DNA from: Brevibacillus_H ginsengisoli
Lineage (GTDB): Bacteria; Bacillota; Bacilli; Brevibacillales; Brevibacillaceae
Assembly: GCF_050113715.1 (NCBI RefSeq)
Contig: NZ_JBNJQR010000005.1
Coordinates: 310,001-374,000, forward strand
Length of the DNA stretch: 64,000 bases
Reading direction: 5' to 3'
Below, piece by piece: positions 8,240 to 17,147 of this stretch. A program made the translations under genes and the position numbers. The notes beneath the pieces were generated by a model. That model was not told where the DNA came from. It searched no databases and saw only the letters and a list, made by a program, of their open reading frames with translations. Numbering within the stretch: position 1 is the first letter of the stretch; the number at the start of each line of letters is the position of its first letter.

Positions 8240-8803
8240 ATGCAAGGAATTCCGCTCTCTTACAATGCAGAGTTGAGAGTGCTCTCTTTTTCAGATGCTC
8301 ACGCGATGTTTGAACTGGTTGATTCAGGGAGACACTACCTTCGGGAGTTTCTGCCGTGGGTGGATCAATCCAGGGATTCTCATGATACGGCTCAGTTTAT
8401 TCAAGCGACCATTCATCAGCGTGAACGGAATCAAGGCATTCACTATGGAATCTGGTTTAGAGGCTTATTTGCAGGGACGATTGGTGTACATAGCATCAAC
8501 TGGTCAAACCGTAATACAAGTATTGGATATTGGCTGGGAGAACAATTTCAAGGAAATGGTCTCATGACGGCTTCTGTTCGGGAGTACATAAACCAGCTTG
8601 TCTTTGGTACATGGAACTTGAATCGGGTCCAAATCAATGCGGCCATTCAGAATCATAAGAGCAGGGCGATACCCGAACGCCTGGGCTTTCAGATGGAGGG
8701 AATCCTCCGCCAAAATGAGTTTCTTAATGATCACTATGTAGATCATGCAGTATATGGCATGCTGGCAGATGACTGGCGAAAAATCAAAGCAAAAAGCTAT
8801 TGA
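8240..8803 (+). CDS. RimJ/RimL-type GNAT N-acetyltransferase
   Basis: A 187-residue acetyl-CoA-dependent acetyltransferase of the RimL/YdaF type. Key features are IGYWLGEQFQGNGLMTASV (acetyl-CoA binding region) and the characteristic N-x-x-SR-x-x-x-ERLGF motif (NHKSRAIPERLGF). Substrate is unknown; relatives acetylate ribosomal protein N-termini or small amines. ATG 8240 is favoured by GGTGA five bases upstream; an in-frame ATG at 8228 has no site. Single gene followed by a terminator. Confidence 0.88.
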   Translation: MQGIPLSYNAELRVLSFSDAHAMFELVDSGRHYLREFLPWVDQSRDSHDTAQFIQATIHQRERNQGIHYGIWFRGLFAGTIGVHSINWSNRNTSIGYWLGEQFQGNGLMTASVREYINQLVFGTWNLNRVQINAAIQNHKSRAIPERLGFQMEGILRQNEFLNDHYVDHAVYGMLADDWRKIKAKSY

Positions 8804-8870
8804 AAAAAGCTGGATTCACAAGAAAAGTCAAGAAATCCAAGACATCATAGGATAAAATGGTTTCATCTTA

Positions 8871-8912
8871 GGCATTCACCTTTGCCTGTTGGCTGGTGAA
8901 TGCCTCGTTTTT
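8871..8912 (+). terminator. Intrinsic terminator
   Basis: GGCATTCACC and GGTGAATGCC form a 10-bp stem followed by CGTTTTT. It lies 35 bases before the ABC transporter start, so it may end the GNAT transcript or, as with the leader of B. subtilis bmrCD, act as an attenuator. No leader peptide was identified. Confidence 0.85.
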
Positions 8913-8947
8913 ACACGTGAAGGGTTGCTTGCGAGAGGAGAGATACG

Positions 8948-10699
8948 GTGGATACGTTTCGGCAATTAGGCTGGTTTTTTCGTACATATTGGAAGCGTTA
9001 TGCAGTGGGGATATTCATTTTATTTATCATTGATGTTCTGCAATTGATTCCACCTAGACTAGTGGGAAGTACGGTTGATCATATGCGGCTTGGGACAATG
9101 ACTCAGCCGATATTAATTCAGACTATTGCGATTTTGCTGGGGGTAGGAGTCAGCCTTTATGGATTGCGATATATGTGGCGGTTTTTATTGTTTGGCGGAT
9201 CGCTTATTTTGGAGCGTACGTTGCGTGAACGATTGTTTGGTCAGCTCACAAGAATGTCGCCTTCTTTCTTTCATCGGAGACGGACAGGGGATTTGATGGC
9301 TGTAGCGACCAATGATATTCCGGCGATTGAGAATACGGCCGGGATGGGTGTGTTGACATTAGTGGACTCTTTTTTCATGACACTGCTTGCCTTTGGCACG
9401 ATGATGATCTCCATCGATTGGAGATTGACGCTGGCCGCCTTGATCCCGATGCCTTTTCTGGCGTGGGCGACCGCTTACTACGGCAAGTTGCTGCATGAAC
9501 GCTATTTTCTTGCGCAGCAAGCGTTTGGTCATATGAATGATCATGTGCAGGAGTCGATTACGGGTGTGCGTGTTCTTCGGGCCTTTGTCCAGGAGAAAAA
9601 GGACATTGATGCCTTCACCCAGGTAAGCGAAGAGACCCTTGAACGCAATGTGAGTGTCGCGAAAATTGATGCCCTATTTGAGCCGACCATTTCCATTATC
9701 ATCGGATTCAGCTTCTTGATCGGATTAGGCTTTGGGTCCATTCTGGTGTTTTACAGCCAGATCTCTTTGGGGGATTTGGTCGCTTTTAATCTGTATCTCG
9801 GGTTGTTAATCTGGCCAATGTTTGCCTTTGGCTGGCTGATGAACATTATGCAACGAGGGAGTGCGTCACTGAAGCGACTGCAGGAGTTGCTTACGGAGGT
9901 TCCCGATGTGCAGGACGCGCAAGCCGCGGCCACTACTCTCTCTAACAGCAACATTCAAGCGAATCATCTGACGTTCTATTATCCGAATACAGAACGCCCT
10001 GCTTTAGTTGACGTCAGCTTCGAGTTAAAAGCAGGCGAAACGCTTGGGATCGTAGGCAAAACGGGAAGCGGTAAATCAACGTTATGCCGCAGCTTGTTGC
10101 ATCAGTATCCTTTACCGGATAACAGCCTGTTTGTCTCGGGAAGTCCCATTGAACAGATTAGTCTCTCTACGCTTCGGGAAAAAATCGCGTATGTTCCCCA
10201 AGAGCATATTCTTTTTTCGCGTTCAATTGAAGCAAACGTGGCGTTTGGCAAGTCGGAAGCAACAACAGAGGATGTACTTGATGCTCTTCGCCTAGCTGAG
10301 ATGGCGCAGGATTTGCAACAGTTCTCGGAAGGAATTCATACAGTGGTCGGGGAGAAGGGCGTTATGCTGTCAGGCGGTCAAAAACAGCGGATTTCGATTG
10401 CCAGAGCCCTGCTGCTGGATGCCGAGATTTTGATTCTGGACGATTCCTTATCGGCAGTAGATGCGAGGACAGAAGAAAAGATTTTACAGCATTTGCGTGA
10501 AGAGCGTACGCAAAAGACAACCATTATTACCGCCCATCGTCTCTCGGCTGTCCAGCATGCCAATCAGATTCTGGTTTTGGATGAAGGTCAGATTGTGGAA
10601 CAAGGAACACACGAGCAGTTGATGGAAGCAAATGGCTGGTACGCTGACCAATATCGCCGCCAACAGCTGGAAGAGGTTCTTGCGGGAGGGAGGGAATAG
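8948..10699 (+). CDS. ABC multidrug exporter half-transporter, degenerate-site subunit (YheI/BmrC-like)
   Basis: A 583-residue membrane-spanning plus ATPase half-transporter, the size of B. subtilis BmrC. Six transmembrane helices occupy about the first 310 residues, followed by Walker A GKTGSGKST, signature LSGGQ, and Walker B ILILDD. The residue after Walker B is Asp instead of the catalytic Glu, the hallmark of the degenerate subunit of heterodimeric exporters. GTG start with GAGGAGA upstream. The partner begins three bases after the stop. Confidence 0.92.
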   Translation: MDTFRQLGWFFRTYWKRYAVGIFILFIIDVLQLIPPRLVGSTVDHMRLGTMTQPILIQTIAILLGVGVSLYGLRYMWRFLLFGGSLILERTLRERLFGQLTRMSPSFFHRRRTGDLMAVATNDIPAIENTAGMGVLTLVDSFFMTLLAFGTMMISIDWRLTLAALIPMPFLAWATAYYGKLLHERYFLAQQAFGHMNDHVQESITGVRVLRAFVQEKKDIDAFTQVSEETLERNVSVAKIDALFEPTISIIIGFSFLIGLGFGSILVFYSQISLGDLVAFNLYLGLLIWPMFAFGWLMNIMQRGSASLKRLQELLTEVPDVQDAQAAATTLSNSNIQANHLTFYYPNTERPALVDVSFELKAGETLGIVGKTGSGKSTLCRSLLHQYPLPDNSLFVSGSPIEQISLSTLREKIAYVPQEHILFSRSIEANVAFGKSEATTEDVLDALRLAEMAQDLQQFSEGIHTVVGEKGVMLSGGQKQRISIARALLLDAEILILDDSLSAVDARTEEKILQHLREERTQKTTIITAHRLSAVQHANQILVLDEGQIVEQGTHEQLMEANGWYADQYRRQQLEEVLAGGRE

Positions 10700-10702
10700 C
10701 CG

Positions 10703-12787
10703 ATGAAAGGATCATCCGTAATACGACGGTTAATTGGATACGCCCGACACTACCAAAAAAGCATCTGGATCGCGCTCTTTCTATTAATATTGGGAACAGG
10801 TGCGGAGCTTGCGGGCCCTTTTATCGCGAAGATTGCCATTGACGACCACATCCTCAGCATTCAAAAGCGTTGGTACGCCTATTCACAACAACCCGCGGGG
10901 AATGAGGAGGCCTCACGTGTGGTTCAAATCGGATCTTCCTATCTGATTCGTGAGGATTGGCTAAGTCCGGGCGGCCAACAGGCACAAGGTCAGCTCCGAC
11001 AGGTAATCGCTGAAGGCAAGAACTACTACCTGATTGAGGGCGAGCTGCCAAAGGAAGGTCAACGAGTCATTACACCGAGCGCTGTAGATCCTCACGGGAG
11101 ACAGCTTGTGACGGTGGTGGTTCAGAACGGGAATGATCGAATCGAGCGAAAAGGAGAGCAATTATCAGCCGATGAGGTGTTATCGCTTTATCGCAATGAT
11201 TTTTCTCCGTTACTCTGGCTGTTCGGGGGCTATGCTATGCTGATTGTGGCTTCTGCGGGAATCAACTACGTCCAGTTAATCTCCTTGCAAACCACAGCGC
11301 AGCGCATTATTCAACGCATGCGAATCGATTTGTTTGCTCATTTGCAGAAGCTTCCGGTGTCGTTTTTTGATCGTACGCCGGTTGGCTCACTGGTATCACG
11401 GGTGACGAATGATACGGAAGCGATACGAGAGATGTACGTCAGTGTGTTGGCAACATTCGCCCAAAATGGGGTTTATTTAATCGGAATCTTAATCGCTTTG
11501 TTTCTTTTGCAGCCGAAATTGGCGATGTTCTGTTGCCTTGCATTACCGATACTGACTGTCTTGGTGATCGTTTATCGGATGTATAGCTCCAAAGCTTATG
11601 CCCTGATTCGCGCGCGGTTAAGCGACATGAATGCCATGCTGAATGAAATGATTCAAAACATGGTAGTTGTGCAGGCGTTTCGTCGGGAAAAAGGTGTGTC
11701 CCAAGAGTTTAATCAGCTGAATAACGAATATTTCGAAGGTCGGATGAGAGAAAACAAGCTGGAGGCGCTACTGCTGCGACCCGCCGTTGATTTCGTGTAT
11801 AATTTGACGCTTACACTAATTATCTGGTACTTCGGTTCCGCATCCTTTGACGGGTTTGTTTCGTTCGGGATCTTGTACGCCTTCATTGATTACATGGGCA
11901 GATTTTTCGAACCGATTAATATGATCATGCAGCGATTATCACAATTGCAGCAGGCGATTACCGCATCGGAACGTGTATTTGCGGTGCTGGATGAACCCAC
12001 GATTGCGGCGAAGGAAGAGACGAATTTTCCAAGGCCACAAGGGAGAGTGGTGTTCGACAATGTTTCCTTTGGCTATAACGACCAAGAAACTGTTCTGCGA
12101 AATGTTTCCTTTACAGCGGAGCCTGGGCAGACGGTCGCGTTGGTTGGTCACACTGGTTCGGGAAAAAGCTCGATTATGAACCTTTTGCTTGGTTTCTATG
12201 AAATTAAAGAAGGAAAAATCACCATCGACGGTCAAGACATGAGTAAAATAAAGCCCGAGGTACTCCGCGAGCATGTAGGGCTGGTTTTGCAGGATCCATT
12301 CCTGTTTACCGGAGATATTTCGTTTAACATTCGCTTGTATAATGAACAAGTGACGAATCAACAAGTACTGGAAGCAGCTCAGGCTGTGCGAGCGGATGAG
12401 TTTATCCGTCAATTGCCCCAAGGCTATCAAGAGCCGGTTGTGGAGCGAGGAGCGACGCTTTCGTCTGGACAACGTCAGTTAATCTCCTTCGCCCGCGCGT
12501 TGGCGCATAATCCAGCGATTCTGATTCTCGATGAGGCGACGGCCAACATCGACAGTGAAACAGAATCAGCAATCCAGGAGGCCCTCTACGTCTTATCCAG
12601 CGGACGGACGACCTTCATGATCGCCCACCGCTTGTCGACCATCCAGCACGCTGATCAGATTCTAGTTCTCTCACGAGGAGAAATCATTGAACGGGGAAAC
12701 CACGAAGAATTAATGGCGAACGGCGGTTTGTATTACAAAATGTATCAGCTTCAGCTAGGTCAAGTTGCCGAGCGAGTGGATGTGTAA
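10703..12787 (+). CDS. ABC multidrug exporter half-transporter, catalytic subunit (YheH/BmrD-like)
   Basis: A 694-residue half-transporter, longer than its partner because of an insert of roughly 115 residues between the first two membrane helices (about residues 50-165), predicted extracytoplasmic, as in BmrD. The ATPase has Walker A GHTGSGKSS, an altered signature LSSGQ, and Walker B ILILDEA with the catalytic Glu intact. Together with the neighbour's Asp and intact LSGGQ, this gives one consensus and one degenerate ATP site. Substrates are probably drugs, by family. Confidence 0.92.
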   Translation: MKGSSVIRRLIGYARHYQKSIWIALFLLILGTGAELAGPFIAKIAIDDHILSIQKRWYAYSQQPAGNEEASRVVQIGSSYLIREDWLSPGGQQAQGQLRQVIAEGKNYYLIEGELPKEGQRVITPSAVDPHGRQLVTVVVQNGNDRIERKGEQLSADEVLSLYRNDFSPLLWLFGGYAMLIVASAGINYVQLISLQTTAQRIIQRMRIDLFAHLQKLPVSFFDRTPVGSLVSRVTNDTEAIREMYVSVLATFAQNGVYLIGILIALFLLQPKLAMFCCLALPILTVLVIVYRMYSSKAYALIRARLSDMNAMLNEMIQNMVVVQAFRREKGVSQEFNQLNNEYFEGRMRENKLEALLLRPAVDFVYNLTLTLIIWYFGSASFDGFVSFGILYAFIDYMGRFFEPINMIMQRLSQLQQAITASERVFAVLDEPTIAAKEETNFPRPQGRVVFDNVSFGYNDQETVLRNVSFTAEPGQTVALVGHTGSGKSSIMNLLLGFYEIKEGKITIDGQDMSKIKPEVLREHVGLVLQDPFLFTGDISFNIRLYNEQVTNQQVLEAAQAVRADEFIRQLPQGYQEPVVERGATLSSGQRQLISFARALAHNPAILILDEATANIDSETESAIQEALYVLSSGRTTFMIAHRLSTIQHADQILVLSRGEIIERGNHEELMANGGLYYKMYQLQLGQVAERVDV

Positions 12788-12808
12788 AAGAGAGGAGAAA
12801 CATCATTC

Positions 12809-13987
12809 ATGCAGTCATCACGATATACCATCTGGACGTTAGTCGGCATTGTTTGTATTGCCGGGATGAATCAGGGATTAACTCTGCCGCTACTAGCGAT
12901 ATTACTGGAGGAACAGGGAGTTTCATCGATTGCCAACGGACTGAATGCGGCCGCGATGTACTTTGGGATCATACTCGTTTCTCCGTGGCTGGAAGTTCCA
13001 CTCCGCAGATTGGGCTACCGAAGTACGCTCCTGCTTGGGTTGCTGATTATGACCGTTGCAACGATTTGTCTGCCATTTCTACACGGATTAACGATCTGGT
13101 TTGTCCTGCGTATGCTCATGGGAATCGGGGATTCGATCCTGCACTATTCCAGCCAAATGTGGGTAGCTGCGATTACGCCGCCTGAGCGAAGGGGAAGGGA
13201 CTTGTCCATTTACGGGTTGGCTTATGGCGTAGGTTTTAGTATTGGACCGCTTGGGATCAATTTGTTGCAGGTCGGGTTGTGGGCTCCTTTTATGACGTTA
13301 AGTCTATTTGCGGTCATCGCCTTTGGGTTGGTCAATCGTTTGAAGAACGCCTATCCTCCTCCTGTCGAGCAGATCGCCAAAGGCCAAAACCGTTATGTCC
13401 TCGTTGTTAAACTGGCCTGGCTCGCTTTGCTTCCGTCCTTCCTGTATGGGTTTATGGAATCGTCGCTTAACGGAAGCTTTCCCATCTATGCGCTCCGCAT
13501 CGGGCTATCCGCAGAGTGGGTTTCGATTATTTTACCCTCGTTTGTGGTGGGCAGCTTAGTTCTACAGCTTCCGTTAGGGACATTAAGTGATCGGATTGGC
13601 CGCCAAAAGGTGATGATTCTCTGTGCCATTGCCGGAGGACTTGCGATGATGTTGATCCCGTTAGCCGAAGCCAATGTTTGGTTGATTATGGGCTTGCTCG
13701 CGCTTTCTGGAGCAGCAGTTGGTTCTTTTTACTCGTTAGGACTGGCGTTTGCTTCCGATATTCTTGCTGAGGGGATGATCCCGACTGCCGGAATCATCGC
13801 TGGCGTGAACTTCAGTATTGCCAGTATCATGGCTCCCAATGTGAATGGAGTCTTTATCGATTACGGTACACCTGGATGGATGTTCTATCTGATCGGCGCT
13901 TTGCTTCTTTCGTTTAGTTTGGCGGGGTTATTTTTTCGGTCCAAAACCAAACGGTTGCCAGCCAGTTCCGAGACGATCGCTTCCTAA
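12809..13987 (+). CDS. MFS transporter
   Basis: A 392-residue protein with about twelve hydrophobic helices and the inter-helix motif DRIGRQK (second half) typical of major facilitator drug exporters. Starts 21 bases after the ABC pair with AGAGGAG upstream, so three exporters are likely transcribed together. Substrate cannot be inferred. Confidence 0.88.
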   Translation: MQSSRYTIWTLVGIVCIAGMNQGLTLPLLAILLEEQGVSSIANGLNAAAMYFGIILVSPWLEVPLRRLGYRSTLLLGLLIMTVATICLPFLHGLTIWFVLRMLMGIGDSILHYSSQMWVAAITPPERRGRDLSIYGLAYGVGFSIGPLGINLLQVGLWAPFMTLSLFAVIAFGLVNRLKNAYPPPVEQIAKGQNRYVLVVKLAWLALLPSFLYGFMESSLNGSFPIYALRIGLSAEWVSIILPSFVVGSLVLQLPLGTLSDRIGRQKVMILCAIAGGLAMMLIPLAEANVWLIMGLLALSGAAVGSFYSLGLAFASDILAEGMIPTAGIIAGVNFSIASIMAPNVNGVFIDYGTPGWMFYLIGALLLSFSLAGLFFRSKTKRLPASSETIAS

Positions 13988-14063
13988 TGACTAGTGTTGA
14001 CAGGATGGGGTATGAGATTTTCCTTTCGAGGAATAGTAGCAGTAGTAACCAAGAGACAGGCAG

Positions 14064-14159
14064 GTGAGACTGTTGCTTACACCGTCTTCAGTCAAGCGTG
14101 GCGTCATTTGGATTTTGTTTTTTGTCGCCAGTTTTTTTAGCATGAGATATTTGGGATAA
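14064..14159 (+). CDS. Possible small membrane peptide
   Basis: A GTG-started ORF of 31 codons with a basic N-terminal part (MRLLLTPSSVKRG) and one hydrophobic stretch VIWILFFVASFF. It ends eight bases before a terminator, as an independent short gene would. The ribosome site is poor (AAGAGACAGGCAG). It lies in a 344-base gap where nothing else was found except that terminator. Confidence 0.3.
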   Translation: MRLLLTPSSVKRGVIWILFFVASFFSMRYLG

Positions 14160-14167
14160 GAACCAGA

Positions 14168-14195
14168 GAAGGGAGAAGGACTCCCTTCTTTTTTT
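14168..14195 (+). terminator. Intrinsic terminator
   Basis: GAAGGGAG and CTCCCTTC with loop AAGGA, followed by eight T. Ends the exporter operon or the small ORF at 14064. Confidence 0.85.
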
Positions 14196-14331
14196 GTTGG
14201 ACTATCGAGTTTTATTTGATCAATAAATTTAATTATGTCGGAATAAACGAAAAATTCATACTTTTACAAGGGTAGGTGTTGAGATAGAATAGACAGAGAA
14301 TAGAGACAACTGATCAGGGGGGACATGCAGC

Positions 14332-15060
14332 GTGATCATTCAAGTTACGGATCTTCATAAATATTATGGAAAACTCGAAGTATTAAAAGGCATCACCACC
14401 CAGATTGAAGAACGTGAAGTCGTCTGTGTCATTGGTCCGTCCGGTTCTGGTAAAAGTACGTTTCTGCGTTGTCTCAATCAATTGGAGGACGTGACCAGCG
14501 GCAAGGTTGTTATTGATGGATACGATATCACGGATCCCAAGACAGATATTAATAAGGTACGAGAAGAAGTGGGGATGGTGTTCCAACGCTTCAACTTGTT
14601 TCCGCATAAAACGGTTTTGGAGAATGTCATGCTCGCTCCGATAAAGGTCAGAAAAGTGGCCGCTGAAGAAGCGCGCAAAAGAGGACTGGAGTTGCTTGAG
14701 AAGGTAGGACTAAAAGACAAGGCTGATGTTTACCCGGATCGCTTGTCTGGCGGTCAGATGCAGCGGGTGGCGATCGCTCGTGCGTTAGCGATGAATCCAA
14801 AAGTCATGCTGTTCGACGAGCCGACTTCGGCCCTTGATCCGGAATTGGTGGGAGAAGTGTTAGCCGTCATGAAGAACCTGGCCAAAGAGGGAATGACCAT
14901 GGTCGTGGTTACGCATGAGATGGGATTTGCCCGTGAAGTAGGCGATCGTGTCATTTTCATGGATGGAGGGTATATCGTGGAAGAAGGAAAGCCCGATCAG
15001 TTTTTTGCCAACCCGAAGAATGAGCGTTTGCGTTCTTTTTTGAAGAGAATTTCAGGATAA
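14332..15060 (+). CDS. Polar amino-acid ABC transporter ATPase (GlnQ-type)
   Basis: A 242-residue ATPase with Walker A GPSGSGKST (35-43), Q-loop GMVFQRFNLFPH, signature LSGGQ, Walker B VMLFDEPTSALD and the H-loop TH, near-identical in pattern to GlnQ/HisP/ArtP. It would energise uptake of glutamine, arginine or similar. GTG start with GGGGGG upstream. No permease or binding-protein gene is adjacent, so the rest of the transporter must be encoded elsewhere, or the ATPase is shared. Confidence 0.9.
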   Translation: MIIQVTDLHKYYGKLEVLKGITTQIEEREVVCVIGPSGSGKSTFLRCLNQLEDVTSGKVVIDGYDITDPKTDINKVREEVGMVFQRFNLFPHKTVLENVMLAPIKVRKVAAEEARKRGLELLEKVGLKDKADVYPDRLSGGQMQRVAIARALAMNPKVMLFDEPTSALDPELVGEVLAVMKNLAKEGMTMVVVTHEMGFAREVGDRVIFMDGGYIVEEGKPDQFFANPKNERLRSFLKRISG

Positions 15061-15070
15061 TCGAAACGAA

Positions 15071-15103
15071 AAGGACTCCGCAGTATGCGCGGAGTCCTTC
15101 CTT
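15071..15103 (+). terminator. Intrinsic terminator after the GlnQ-type gene
   Basis: AAGGACTCCGC and GCGGAGTCCTT form an 11-bp stem followed by CCTTTC. A repeat remnant follows immediately. Confidence 0.85.
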
Positions 15104-15104
15104 T

Positions 15105-15153
15105 CGCGTAAGCCCGCTAGAGAAAAGACTTCGTCCACTCGAAGTCTTTTCTC
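15105..15153 (+). repeat. Structured repeat remnant (copy 4, interior deleted)
   Basis: CGCGTAAGCCCGCTA, shared with copies 3 and 5, leads into GAGAAAAGACTTCG (15120-15133), which pairs perfectly with 15140-15153 around a TCCACT loop. This is the outer stem of the long element with almost all the interior missing. It overlaps the end of the convergent deacetylase gene by two bases. Confidence 0.75.
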
Positions 15154-15850
15154 ACCTCACCTTCCCCTGCTCAAGCAATTTACTCACAGTTACAAATTTA
15201 TACCCCCTGGACTTCAGGTCAGTAATGAGCTCTTGCAGGGCTTTAATCGTTTGCCGCTGATTGAGTCCACCATCATGAAACAAAAGGATATCGCCCGATC
15301 TTGTATGGGATTTCACGCTTTCGGCGATCACAGCAGCCGTACGCCGCAAGGACCAATCACGAGGATCTACCGACCAATGAACAAGATCGTAACCAGACGC
15401 TTGTACGGCATTGGTGACATCATGCGTGACTACACCACCTGGAGGGCGGTAATATTGGGGGAGGATACCGGTTTGTCGCCAAATGGATTTTTCCGCACGT
15501 TTAATATCGTCGTAAATCTCCTGCTCCGTCAATCGATGTAAATCATGATGGTAATATCCGTGACTGCCAATCTCATGACCCGCTTTTTTCACCCAGCGGA
15601 TAATTTTGGGGAATTTGTCCACTTGAGATCCCAGCACAAAAAATGTGGCCGGAACCCCGTTTTTATGCAATGTCTCCAGAATTAAAGGAGTGTACGTGGG
15701 ATCAGGGCCGTCATCAAAGGTAAGGGCGATGACTTTTCGCTGCGTATCAATGCGATGAATGGGTTCAAACGAAGCTTTACTGCCCCAAGCGGTTGGAGAC
15801 CAGTATAGGAGAGCGCTTATGGTAACGAGAATCATGACAAGCCTGCGCAA
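15152..15850 (-). CDS. Secreted polysaccharide deacetylase (NodB family)
   Basis: A 232-residue protein with an N-terminal hydrophobic signal segment (residues 1-23) and a NodB homology domain: TFDDGPD (44-50, catalytic Asp and metal Asp), zinc-binding SHGYYHH (H97, H101), RPPGG (135-139) and DILLFHDGG near the C-terminus. It probably removes acetyl groups from peptidoglycan or another N-acetylated glycan outside the membrane. TTG start is read with AAAGGAG twelve bases upstream; an in-frame ATG five codons later is the alternative. Convergent with the GlnQ-type gene. Confidence 0.9.
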   Translation of the reverse strand: MRRLVMILVTISALLYWSPTAWGSKASFEPIHRIDTQRKVIALTFDDGPDPTYTPLILETLHKNGVPATFFVLGSQVDKFPKIIRWVKKAGHEIGSHGYYHHDLHRLTEQEIYDDIKRAEKSIWRQTGILPQYYRPPGGVVTHDVTNAVQASGYDLVHWSVDPRDWSLRRTAAVIAESVKSHTRSGDILLFHDGGLNQRQTIKALQELITDLKSRGYKFVTVSKLLEQGKVR

Positions 15851-15985
15851 GGTGCTAGGACACTCCTTTCTGTTCCAAATATCCTAACCATAGGTTCACC
15901 GTTATTGAGGGATTCATGCCTGTAAAATCTCACGCCCGGAATGTGTTACAATAGAAGCTAATTTACGTACGATAAGGAGAGATTA

Positions 15986-16789
15986 ATGTTGGAAGTAAGC
16001 GGCATCTTGCATAGCCTAACCCATACCTATCATGGCAAAACCCAACCTGTTGATTACTATTTGCAAATAAATGAAGATCGCGTTCCACTAAACGAGTGGC
16101 TTGGACAAGAAATTTCGGTCGCTTATCTTGGGCAGAAGAACTGTATCGCTTGTGGACGCAAAACCAATAAGACCTTTAACAGCGGTTATTGCTATCCCTG
16201 CTTTACGAGCCTGCCAGAAAACGACTTGTGTATCGTCAAGCCTCATGAGTGCCACTACGATCAAGGAACCTGTCGGGATAACAGCTTCGGTGAAACTCAT
16301 TGCATGATCCCACACTATGTCTATCTCGCTGTTTCCAGTGACGTGAAGGTTGGATTAACCCGCAAAAACAATCAATTGAAGCGTTGGGTTGATCAAGGCG
16401 CCATTCGCGCGATTCCCATTGCTGAGTTGCCGACACGCAAAATGGCCGGGGAGCTTGAAGTACATTTAAGCCAATACTTGCCGGACAAAACCAACTGGCG
16501 CAAAATGCTCAAAGGTGACGTCAAAGAGGTGGATTTACGCAATCTTCGCGATGAAGTATACGAGTTTTTTCCAGAACAGTTCAAACCATATCAATTGAAA
16601 GAAGACGAATGGGTGGATATAGCCTATCCCATCTTGGAAACCTTGGATAAAATCAATTCAATCACGTTGGACAAGCAGGAAACCATCACCGGCAAGCTGC
16701 TTGGTGTGAAGGCGCAATACCTGATCTTGGACACTGGAGTATTTCAAGTACGCAAACACGCTGGCTATCATGTGCGGATAACGTTATAA
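15986..16789 (+). CDS. DUF2797 family protein
   Basis: A 267-residue protein of the DUF2797 type, function unknown. The N-terminal part holds a cysteine-rich segment with CIACGRKT, CYPCF, CHYDQGTC and HC, which suggests a metal-binding (zinc) module. The middle VYLAVSSDVKVGLTRKNNQLKRWVDQGA resembles the compact fold of GIY-YIG-like domains. ATG with AAGGAGA upstream. Precedes a 62-residue ORF. Confidence 0.8.
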   Translation: MLEVSGILHSLTHTYHGKTQPVDYYLQINEDRVPLNEWLGQEISVAYLGQKNCIACGRKTNKTFNSGYCYPCFTSLPENDLCIVKPHECHYDQGTCRDNSFGETHCMIPHYVYLAVSSDVKVGLTRKNNQLKRWVDQGAIRAIPIAELPTRKMAGELEVHLSQYLPDKTNWRKMLKGDVKEVDLRNLRDEVYEFFPEQFKPYQLKEDEWVDIAYPILETLDKINSITLDKQETITGKLLGVKAQYLILDTGVFQVRKHAGYHVRITL

Positions 16790-16844
16790 GAGTTGAGTCA
16801 CACTGAGACAACAGTTCCTAAAGATCAAGGGGAGGTTGTTGCAG

Positions 16845-17033
16845 ATGGCGAAGAAGCAAAGCGTACCTGTAAAAAGCCGAGTGGAATATCAAGGGGAGTT
16901 GACGGGGACATTGGCCGAGACAGCGGATCTGGATGATCTAGGAATGTCCTATAGCCCGATTCAGGCGATGTGGCAGGTCAACCCCGAAGAGGAAGAATCG
17001 CCTCGCGATAAACATGAGTTACCAATTGAATAG
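16845..17033 (+). CDS. Small acidic hypothetical protein
   Basis: A 62-residue protein, basic at the N-terminus and acidic at the C-terminus (EEEESPRDKHE). ATG 16845 has GGGGAGG eight to nine bases upstream. No recognisable domain; likely disordered. Lies 55 bases after the DUF2797 gene and before a terminator. Confidence 0.65.
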   Translation: MAKKQSVPVKSRVEYQGELTGTLAETADLDDLGMSYSPIQAMWQVNPEEEESPRDKHELPIE

Positions 17034-17044
17034 AATAAATTTTT

Positions 17045-17082
17045 AAGTCGTTGAAATGTCAAACATTCAACGGCTTTTCTTC
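17045..17082 (+). terminator. Intrinsic terminator
   Basis: AAGTCGTTGA pairs with TCAACGGCTT (one G-U), followed by TTCTTC. Confidence 0.65.
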
Positions 17083-17104
17083 ATTTATCCAAATAAGTTA
17101 GTGA

Positions 17105-17135
17105 TATAATAATCAGAAAATTTCACTTTCTGATT
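17105..17135 (+). promoter_or_regulatory. Promoter with overlapping 9-bp operator-like dyad
   Basis: TATAAT at 17105-17110 is followed directly by AATCAGAAA (17111-17119), then seven bases, then TTTCTGATT (17127-17135), a perfect inverted repeat at the expected transcription start of the orphan gene at 17148. It could bind a repressor or fold in the mRNA next to the ribosome site. Confidence 0.55.
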
Positions 17136-17147
17136 GGAGTTGAGATT

